Below, piece after piece: positions 1-5,019 of a stretch of 5,019 nt of DNA. Both the position numbers and the translations under genes were made by a program. Where the stretch lies: the NCBI GenBank assembly GCA_016929985.1, contig JAFGIH010000294.1, positions 1 through 5,019 on the forward strand. The letters are read 5' to 3'. The notes under the pieces were generated by a model. It was not told the DNA's origin, made no database searches, and saw nothing but the letters and a program-made list of their open reading frames with translations. Position 1 is the stretch's first letter. Every line of letters starts with the position of its first letter. Source of the DNA: Thermoleophilia bacterium. GTDB lineage: Bacteria > Actinomycetota > Thermoleophilia > RBG-16-64-13.

Positions 1-40
1 CGCTCCGGGTCGCCTGTACCCTGTCTGAATGATTATCGGT

Positions 41-46
41 GGGGGA
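41..46 (+). promoter_or_regulatory. Weak ribosome binding site for the CpsB-like gene
   Basis: A GGGGGA stretch ends ten bases before ATG 57 and could pair imperfectly with the 16S 3' end. The competing GTG at 39 has no purine-rich sequence upstream. This supports ATG 57, but the match is imperfect. Confidence 0.35.
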
Positions 47-56
47 TGGTCATCAC

Positions 57-851
57 ATGATAGATACGCATTCACACCTGCTGCCGTCGGTCGACCACGG
101 CTGCCCCGACCTCGAGACCTGTCTGGAGATGGCTCGGGAGGCAGCGGATTCGGGTGTGCGTACGGTGGTCTGCACGCCCCATTTCCAGGCCTGGAACGAA
201 GCGCACGTGCAGCAGATCAGGGAGACGGCCGATATCGTGCGGGTCGCGCTCGCGCGGGCCCGCATCCCGCTCGATCTGGTGGTGGGCTTCGAGGTGGAGG
301 CGAGCGTGATAGTCGGGCTGGACCCTCAGATGTTGCCGAGGCTCACGTTCGAGGGACCGGGAAACGCGATCCTGCTTGAGGTGCCCTACTCCGGTTGGCC
401 GGTGTTCATGGAGGATGTGGTGTTCCGTCTGTCGGCGGCCGGCTTCCAGCCCGTGTTGGCGCATCCTGAGCGGAACGATCGCATCCAGAGGTCCTCGGAA
501 CCGCTGGTGCGATGTCTCAAGGCCGGCGCCGTGGCTCAGGGCACGGCGGCCAGCCTCACCGGCGAGTTCGGCCGCACCGCGGTGCAGACGTTCCGGCGGC
601 TGATGGTGGAGGGATCCATCCGTCTGCTTGGGTCGGATGCTCACGCATACAGGCGCGACGGCTGGACGCTGCGGCCCATGCTCGCGGCCCTCGAGGGGCT
701 GGTGAGTCTGGACGTCCTTGCCACGCTCGTGGAGGAGAACCCCCGACGGCTCTTGGCCGGGGAGTCGCTTCTGCCGGTGGCGGCCGCGGGCGCCGGGGCC
801 GCCGGTACGCGCAGGAAGACCGGGTGGAAGCGCACGCGGCGATCCGCGTGA
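57..851 (+). CDS. CpsB/CapC-family PHP-domain protein-tyrosine phosphatase
   Basis: Predicted manganese-dependent phosphotyrosine phosphatase of the PHP superfamily. By family knowledge it removes phosphate from the tyrosine tail of the BY-kinase that controls capsule/exopolysaccharide assembly, so the two downstream kinases are its likely substrates. The 264-residue length is normal for the family. Metal-site motifs are visible in order: HSH (H5, H7), VDHG (12-15), TPHF (H42), GFEVE (E79), LLEVPY (E108), LAHPERN (H136, R139) and GSDAH (D194, H196). No signal peptide or membrane helix is seen, so it should be cytoplasmic. The residue after D13 is His, where many CpsB proteins have a second Asp. 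The last 25 residues (240-264) are Ala/Gly-rich and then strongly basic, beyond the PHP fold. ATG 57 is preferred over in-frame GTG 39 because it puts MIDTHSH at the N-terminus, as in the family, and has a G-rich stretch about ten bases upstream. The stop lies six bases before the first kinase, consistent with one operon. Confidence 0.93.
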   Translation: MIDTHSHLLPSVDHGCPDLETCLEMAREAADSGVRTVVCTPHFQAWNEAHVQQIRETADIVRVALARARIPLDLVVGFEVEASVIVGLDPQMLPRLTFEGPGNAILLEVPYSGWPVFMEDVVFRLSAAGFQPVLAHPERNDRIQRSSEPLVRCLKAGAVAQGTAASLTGEFGRTAVQTFRRLMVEGSIRLLGSDAHAYRRDGWTLRPMLAALEGLVSLDVLATLVEENPRRLLAGESLLPVAAAGAGAAGTRRKTGWKRTRRSA

Positions 852-857
852 TACTGT

Positions 858-2459
858 ATGGGCATGAATCCAGACGACGTCGAGAGTAGAGAACCCCTCG
901 GGCGGACCGACTACTTCCGTGTGATCAAGGAGCGCTGGTGGGTGATCGCGGCGACGGTCGCCTTGGTGCTGATCCTCACGCTCGTCTTGTCACTGGCTTC
1001 TACGCCGCAGTACCGGGCGTCGACCAGTCTGCTGTACTCGAAGAACAACCTGGAGCAGGTGGTGTTCGGGGTCCAGCTCTCTACCGCTTCGGGCTCCAGC
1101 GTAGACCGCGAGGTGCAGACCGGGGCTCTCTTGGTCGAGCTCGAGCCGGTGGCGGCGAAGGTGAAGGAGGCGCTGGGTTCGCCGCGGAGCACCGGTTCAC
1201 TTCTAGGGATGGTGAGCGTCGGCACCGAGACCAGCAGGAACATCGTCGAGGTGACCGCGGTGAGCGCCGATCCGGCTGAGGCGGCGGCTGTTGCGAACGA
1301 GTTCGCCGAGCAGTTCAGGCTGTTCAAGCAAGAAACTGACAGGGCCACCGTGGCGGCGGCCCGGGACGTGGTCAAGACCGAGTTGGACCAGTTGACCGAG
1401 GCAGAGCTGGCCTCCGAGCGGGGCCGGAACCTCAGCGAGAGGTACGACGACCTCCGCATCATCGAGAGTATGCAGAATGGGGGGTACACCATCGTCGAGC
1501 GGGCGACTCCGCCTTCAAACCCCTTTGCACCTCAGACCACCCGCAACGTCATCATCGCCTTGGTTCTGGGCCTCGTGCTTGGCGTGGCGCTGGCCTTCTT
1601 GCTGAACCATCTTGACAGGCGGATCAAGGACGAGAAGATGCTCGCGGCGGAGCTGGGAGTGCCGGTGCTGGCCGCCGTGCCCTTGATCGGCAAGCGGGGC
1701 CGAAAGGGCGACGAGAGCACGGCTGCTCCGATAGGCTTCAGGGATAGTCCGGCGATGCTTGAGGCGTTCCGCACGCTGCGGTCCAGCCTGCAGTACTTCA
1801 ACCTCGATACGAAGCAGAACGTCTGGCTCATCACCAGTGGCATGCCGGAAGAGGGCAAGAGCGTCACCGCCGCCAATCTGGGTTTCAGTCTGGCGCTCTC
1901 GGGCAGGCGGGTGGTGGTGCTGGAGGCCGATCTCCGCCGGCCCATGGTGCACGAGTACTTGACGCTCAGCCAGGAGCCGGGGTTGTCGAATCTCTTGGCC
2001 GGCAGCAAGAAGATGGGCGACGTACTGCAGTTCGTCAGGACCGAGCAGCTGCTTCCCGCGGGACACGCAAACAACACGGGCGATGACCAGTCTGCTCAGC
2101 TTCAACGCAATCTCTACGCCATAGCCTCGGGACCTCTGCCGCCCAACCCGGCCGAACTGCTGGCCTCGGAGCGCATGACCAATCTCATCAAAGAGCTGGC
2201 CGCTATGACCGATTGCCTACTCATCGACACTGCACCTGTCTTGGCCGTCTCGGACGCCCTGACGGTGGCCCGCCACGCGGACGGGGTCATCGTGGTGTCG
2301 CGTATCGGTGAGACCACCAAGGACCAGATCCGCGAGATGCGCGCCATCTTCGAACGCTCCGGCACGAGGGTCATCGGAGCGGTGGCCATGGGCGTCGGGA
2401 GAAGCTCGGCCTACTACCGCAAGTACGGCTACGGGTCTGAATATGGTGGCAGCGAGTGA
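858..2459 (+). CDS. Polysaccharide co-polymerase/BY-type tyrosine autokinase (Wzz plus kinase fusion), copy 1
   Basis: Membrane protein of 533 residues that likely regulates exopolysaccharide chain length and export through tyrosine autophosphorylation. Residues 1-27 are cytoplasmic. The first membrane helix is about 28-47, the extracytoplasmic Wzz-type domain about 50-228, and the second helix about 229-249. A proline-rich lead-in (P218, P219, P222, P225) precedes the second helix, as in chain-length regulators. The cytoplasmic kinase follows: EX2RX2R oligomerisation motif (E302, R305, R308), Walker A (327-342, K334, S335), Walker A' LEADLRRP (E356, D358), the PLPPNPAELL signature (426-435) and Walker B (D457). 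The C-terminus carries a tyrosine cluster (Y519, Y520, Y523, Y525, Y529), the presumed autophosphorylation sites. Glu replaces the usual first Asp of Walker A'. Residues about 393-413 form a polar insert before the NLYAIASG strand. ATG 858 has no clear Shine-Dalgarno; ATG 864 is an alternative. Translation is probably coupled to the phosphatase six bases upstream. All kinase motifs are intact. Confidence 0.93.
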   Translation: MGMNPDDVESREPLGRTDYFRVIKERWWVIAATVALVLILTLVLSLASTPQYRASTSLLYSKNNLEQVVFGVQLSTASGSSVDREVQTGALLVELEPVAAKVKEALGSPRSTGSLLGMVSVGTETSRNIVEVTAVSADPAEAAAVANEFAEQFRLFKQETDRATVAAARDVVKTELDQLTEAELASERGRNLSERYDDLRIIESMQNGGYTIVERATPPSNPFAPQTTRNVIIALVLGLVLGVALAFLLNHLDRRIKDEKMLAAELGVPVLAAVPLIGKRGRKGDESTAAPIGFRDSPAMLEAFRTLRSSLQYFNLDTKQNVWLITSGMPEEGKSVTAANLGFSLALSGRRVVVLEADLRRPMVHEYLTLSQEPGLSNLLAGSKKMGDVLQFVRTEQLLPAGHANNTGDDQSAQLQRNLYAIASGPLPPNPAELLASERMTNLIKELAAMTDCLLIDTAPVLAVSDALTVARHADGVIVVSRIGETTKDQIREMRAIFERSGTRVIGAVAMGVGRSSAYYRKYGYGSEYGGSE

Positions 2460-2511
2460 GATACAGCTCGGGCGGCACGGTCCGGTTCGCGGACGCAGCG
2501 GTGGTCGTCGC

Positions 2512-2541
2512 CAGCGGGGGCCTCTGCGGTCGAACCCCACC
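2512..2541 (-). pseudogene. Remnant resembling the 3' end of the sugar transferase gene
   Basis: Compared with 4204-4233, the last bases of the sugar transferase gene, 25 of 30 positions match without a gap, including GCCTCTGCGGT exactly. Read on the minus strand in the transferase frame, this segment gives VGFDRRGPR followed by Trp, against VVLNRRGAR followed by a stop in the intact gene. The stop codon TAG has become TGG. Similarity ends sharply at 2541, on the side that would continue into the transferase body. In both places the sequence lies just downstream of a kinase stop codon, 52 bases in copy 1 and 7 in copy 2. I infer that a tandem duplication copied the kinase plus a sliver of the convergent neighbour. 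The match is short, so chance or shared constraint is not excluded. Confidence 0.5.
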
Positions 2542-2583
2542 ATGCGCTGGCGGATACAATGGCTTCAAAGAGGTATAGACTCT

Positions 2584-2588
2584 GGTGA
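2584..2588 (+). promoter_or_regulatory. Candidate ribosome binding site for kinase copy 2
   Basis: GGTGA matches the 3' part of the consensus AAGGAGGTGA. It lies three bases before GTG 2592 and nine bases before ATG 2598, so it fits either start and favours GTG by spacing. A second purine-rich stretch, AAAGAGG at 2567-2573, is too far from both starts. Confidence 0.3.
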
Positions 2589-2597
2589 CAAGTGACA

Positions 2598-4196
2598 ATG
2601 GCTGACCAAGAGATCCCGCAGCAGGAGACCACCGTCCGGCTGGAAGACTATGTGAGGATCATCCTCAGCCGCGCCTGGATCATCATCCTAGCCCTCGTGA
2701 TCGTGGTCGGCGCAACCCTCTGTGTCTCTCTGGCGACAACGCCTCAATACCGGGCGTCGGCCCAGGTCATCTATCGGCCGAACGACCTGGAAGGCGCGGT
2801 CTCTGGGTACGAGCTCGCCGGCTACAGCTCCTACAACGATCGGATCATCGAGTCGGCCGTCACGGCCATCAACAACGACCTCGCGCTGGCAGAAGCGGTC
2901 AAGGCGCAACTGGGCTCCGCGGAGGCCGCGTCCAGCTACATGGACATTGTCGAAGTCACCACCGAGAAGGGCAGCGACGTGGTGGGCATCGACGCGACCA
3001 GCGCCGACCCGGAGGAAGCCGCGGATGTGGCCAATGCCTACGCCGAGCAGTTCGTCATTCACCAGCGTGATGCAGACCGGGCGGTTGTGGTCGACGCCCT
3101 CTCCGCCATCGAAGAGCGGATCTCACAACTGGACACCGCCGACTACGAGAGCGGTTATGCGCTGATACTCCAAGAAAAAGCCGAGGACCTTCGCATCCTC
3201 GAGTCGATGCAGAACGGGCGCTTCTTGGTGCTGAGCCGGGCGGCGGTCCCAGATGCTCCCTACACGCCTCAGATCACCCGTAACGTCATCCTCGCGTTGA
3301 TCGTCGGCCTCGTGCTCGGGGTGGGTCTGGCCTTCTTGCTCGAGTATTTCGACAAGCGCATCAAGGACGAGAAGATGCTCGAGGCCGAGCTGGGGGTGCC
3401 GGTGCTTGCGGGGATTCCCTTGATAACGAAGCGGCGCACGCACGGTGACGAAGAACCCGGAGCGCCCGTGGGTTTCACGGACAGCCCGGTGATGCTGGAG
3501 GCATTCCGTACGCTGCGGTCCAGCCTGCAGTACTTCAACCTCGATACGAAGCAGAACGTCTGGCTCATCACCAGTGGCATGCCGCAGGAGGGCAAGAGCA
3601 TCACCACGGCCAATCTGGGCCTCAGTCTGGCGCTGTCGGGCAAGCGGGTGGTGGTGCTGGAGGCCGATCTCCGCCGGCCCATGGTGCACGAGTACTTGGC
3701 TATCAGCCAGGAGCCGGGGTTGTCGAACCTGCTGGCCGGCAACAAGAGGATGGGCGATGTTCTGCAGTTCATCAAGGCCGACCGCTTCATGCCCAGAGGG
3801 AACCAGAACCAAGCGGGCGAAGACCGGTCTGCTCAACTGCAGCGCAATCTCTACGCCATAGCCTCGGGGCCTCTGCCGCCCAATCCGGCCGAACTGCTGG
3901 CCTCCGAACGCATGACGAAGCTCATCGAAAGCCTGGTGGGAATGACCGACTGCCTGCTCATCGACACTGCACCCGTCTTGGCCGTCTCGGACGCCTTGAC
4001 GGTGGCCCGCCACGCGGACGGGGTCATCGTGGTGTCGCGTATGGGCGAGGCCACCAAGGACCAGATCCGCGAGATGCGCGCCATCTTCGAACGCTCCGGC
4101 ACAAGGGTCATCGGAGCGGTGGCCATGGGTGTTCGGAGAAGCCCCTCGTACTACCGCAGGCAGTCCTACGGGTACGTGTACGGCCAGAGCGGATGA
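2598..4196 (+). CDS. Polysaccharide co-polymerase/BY-type tyrosine autokinase (Wzz plus kinase fusion), copy 2
   Basis: Paralogue of the preceding gene with the same architecture, 532 residues from ATG 2598; GTG 2592 would add two. Membrane helices lie at about 26-46 and 229-251, flanking an extracytoplasmic Wzz-type domain with the PxxPxxP lead-in (P218, P221, P224). Kinase motifs are complete: EX2RX2R (E301, R304, R307), Walker A (326-341, K333, S334), Walker A' LEADLRRP (E355, D357), PLPPNPAELL and Walker B (D456). The tyrosine tail has Y518, Y519, Y524, Y526 and Y528. The gene aligns without a gap to copy 1. By hand count, identity is about 38% over the Wzz half and about 80% from the second helix onward. 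The first Asp of Walker A' is again Glu, and the polar insert before NLYAIASG is present but divergent. It likely forms homo- or hetero-oligomers with copy 1 and is dephosphorylated by the upstream phosphatase. It ends six bases before the convergent transferase. Confidence 0.92.
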   Translation: MADQEIPQQETTVRLEDYVRIILSRAWIIILALVIVVGATLCVSLATTPQYRASAQVIYRPNDLEGAVSGYELAGYSSYNDRIIESAVTAINNDLALAEAVKAQLGSAEAASSYMDIVEVTTEKGSDVVGIDATSADPEEAADVANAYAEQFVIHQRDADRAVVVDALSAIEERISQLDTADYESGYALILQEKAEDLRILESMQNGRFLVLSRAAVPDAPYTPQITRNVILALIVGLVLGVGLAFLLEYFDKRIKDEKMLEAELGVPVLAGIPLITKRRTHGDEEPGAPVGFTDSPVMLEAFRTLRSSLQYFNLDTKQNVWLITSGMPQEGKSITTANLGLSLALSGKRVVVLEADLRRPMVHEYLAISQEPGLSNLLAGNKRMGDVLQFIKADRFMPRGNQNQAGEDRSAQLQRNLYAIASGPLPPNPAELLASERMTKLIESLVGMTDCLLIDTAPVLAVSDALTVARHADGVIVVSRMGEATKDQIREMRAIFERSGTRVIGAVAMGVRRSPSYYRRQSYGYVYGQSG

Positions 4197-4202
4197 CCGC
4201 GC

Positions 4203-5019
4203 CTAGCGGGCGCCTCTGCGGTTGAGCACCACCCAGACCGTCTTGAGGATGATCCCCAGGTCCAGCCCCAGCGACCAGTTGTCCAGGTAGTAGCGATCGA
4301 GCCTGACCATGTCTTCGAAGTCCAGGTCGCTGCGTCCGGAGACCTGCCACAGACCGGTCACCCCGGGTAGGGCCTTGAGCCTGTAGAGATGCTCCTGTTC
4401 GTACTTCTCCACCTCGGCCGGCAGTGGGGGCCGGGGACCCACAACGCTCATCTCGTGGCGGAGCACATTGACGAACTGCGGCAGTTCGTCCAGGCTCCAC
4501 TTGCGTAGGATCCGGCCCACCCGGGTCAGACGGGGATCGTCGCGCATCTTGAACATGCGTCCCTCGGGATCGGCCTCGTTGGTGGCCTGTAGCTCAGCGA
4601 GACGCCGGTCGGCGTTCTTGACCATGGTGCGGAACTTGTAGATGCTGAAGCGACGGCCGTTCTTGCCTACGCGCTGCTGGCGGTATATGAGGGGCAGGCC
4701 GGAGTCGGCCACCACCGCCGCCGTGATCAGCAGTTCGAGCGGGAGCAGCACCAGCAGAGCCGTCCCGGCCACGAAGAGATCCAGCGCCCGCTTCCAGAAG
4801 CGGGCCATGGAGTCGAGTGGGTCCACCTCGACATCGATGACGGGGAGCTCGGCGAATCCAAGCAGTTCGGTGGCCCGGTAACTCTGCTCGAAGAGGGAGG
4901 GCACCACCTTGAAGGGCACGTGGGCCAGCGCGAACAGACCGGCGGCCTTCTGCAGACGGTCGTGGTCTTCGGGGTCGAGGGCTACGACCACCTCGGTGGC
5001 TCCGGAGTCGCGCAGAGCC
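4203..5019 (-). CDS. Exopolysaccharide polyprenyl glycosylphosphotransferase, C-terminal part (gene runs off the window)
   Basis: Member of the WbaP/CpsE/WcaJ family, which transfers a sugar-1-phosphate from a nucleotide sugar to undecaprenyl phosphate at the inner membrane face, the first committed step of repeat-unit assembly. The reading frame stays open to base 5019, so the GTG at 4991 is unlikely to be the start. Upstream in-frame codons read [18 protein letters not shown], typical of the end of the Rossmann-like region before the catalytic domain. Numbering from 4991, the catalytic domain begins at [10 protein letters not shown] (67-76), followed by the membrane/re-entrant hydrophobic segment (about 72-95). 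Next come [13 protein letters not shown] and YKFRTM (103-123), [16 protein letters not shown] with the Asp-Glu catalytic pair (D168, E169), [21 protein letters not shown] and a final [10 protein letters not shown] segment. All core motifs are intact. Family members usually have several N-terminal membrane helices, which would lie beyond the window. The sugar substrate cannot be told from the sequence. Confidence 0.93.
   Translation of the reverse strand, partial: ALRDSGATEVVVALDPEDHDRLQKAAGLFALAHVPFKVVPSLFEQSYRATELLGFAELPVIDVEVDPLDSMARFWKRALDLFVAGTALLVLLPLELLITAAVVADSGLPLIYRQQRVGKNGRRFSIYKFRTMVKNADRRLAELQATNEADPEGRMFKMRDDPRLTRVGRILRKWSLDELPQFVNVLRHEMSVVGPRPPLPAEVEKYEQEHLYRLKALPGVTGLWQVSGRSDLDFEDMVRLDRYYLDNWSLGLDLGIILKTVWVVLNRRGAR

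Larger units (their letters stand above)
2460..2597. other. Gap between the two kinase genes
   Basis: The 138 non-coding bases separate two otherwise collinear paralogues. They contain a 30-base sequence resembling the 3' end of the sugar transferase gene (listed separately). There is also a TACAAT hexamer at 2555-2560 that would suit a -10 box but has no recognisable -35 at 16-18 bases upstream. No stem followed by a T-run is visible, so I see no intrinsic terminator. Read-through from copy 1 into copy 2 is plausible. Bases 2460-2511 resemble nothing else in the window. Confidence 0.5.

Noticed and set aside
29..379. Plus-strand frame starting at ATG 29
   Set aside because: It overlaps the phosphatase gene in another frame and gives a low-complexity Gly/Arg/Ala-rich product without motifs.
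2526..2540. Sequence resembling a tRNA T-arm (GCGGTCGAACCCC)
   Set aside because: No acceptor, D-arm or anticodon arm can be folded around it, and the same bases are explained by similarity to the transferase 3' end.
2555..2560. TACAAT as a promoter -10 for kinase copy 2
   Set aside because: There is no recognisable -35 at normal spacing, no TG extension, and a single hexamer is weak evidence. It is mentioned only within the gap entry.
2460..2597. A mobile element or attachment site separating the two kinases
   Set aside because: No terminal inverted repeats, target-site duplication or transposase-like coding is visible in the gap.
2542..2597. Upstream region of copy 2 as a duplicate of the region upstream of copy 1 (805-860)
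   Set aside because: At the 1,737-base offset the two stretches match no better than expected by eye, so the duplicated unit cannot be shown to extend upstream of the kinase start.
3123..4013. Long minus-strand open frame (296 codons) and similar ones at 1515-2105 and 72-644
   Set aside because: They lie wholly inside clear plus-strand genes with intact motifs. The frames under the two kinases resemble each other only because the sense strands are paralogous. High GC makes such antisense frames common.
4199..4213. Possible hairpin (GCGCC, five-base loop, GGCGC) at the convergent gene ends as a bidirectional terminator
   Set aside because: The stem is only five base pairs, no T-run follows on either strand, and such pairings are frequent in GC-rich sequence.

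Overview
The window is GC-rich, and its third codon positions are mostly G or C. It carries four genes of an exopolysaccharide or capsule biosynthesis locus and almost no non-coding DNA. The gene types are a PHP-type CpsB/CapC tyrosine phosphatase, fused Wzz plus BY-kinase proteins, and a polyprenyl glycosylphosphotransferase. With the high GC and a Walker A' motif reading LEADLRRP, this suggests a high-GC Gram-positive lineage (Actinomycetota, possibly a deep-branching class). That placement is an inference with modest confidence, because no rRNA or marker gene is present.

Layout. Bases 57-851 (+) encode the CpsB-like metal-dependent phosphotyrosine phosphatase. Six bases later, 858-2459 (+) encodes a first polysaccharide co-polymerase/tyrosine autokinase. 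After a 138-base gap (2460-2597), 2598-4196 (+) encodes a second kinase of the same architecture. The two kinase genes align without a gap from end to end at a constant offset of 1,737 bases. Six bases past the second kinase, and convergent with it, is the C-terminal part of a WbaP/CpsE-type undecaprenyl-phosphate sugar phosphotransferase (minus strand, 4203 to the window end). Its N-terminus lies outside the window.

How they work together (inference from families). The glycosylphosphotransferase starts the repeat unit on the lipid carrier. The Wzz/BY-kinases set chain length and export through cycles of phosphorylation on their C-terminal tyrosine clusters. The PHP phosphatase reverses that phosphorylation. 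Having two kinases with different extracytoplasmic domains but nearly the same kinase domain is the distinctive feature.

The most interesting points are: (1) the mosaic divergence of the kinase pair, about 38% amino-acid identity in the Wzz half against about 80% from the second membrane helix onward; (2) exact DNA runs of 46-75 bases between them, suggesting gene conversion; (3) a 30-base remnant in the gap between the kinases that resembles the 3' end of the sugar transferase gene and looks like a footprint of the tandem duplication. I see no wholly new system here.
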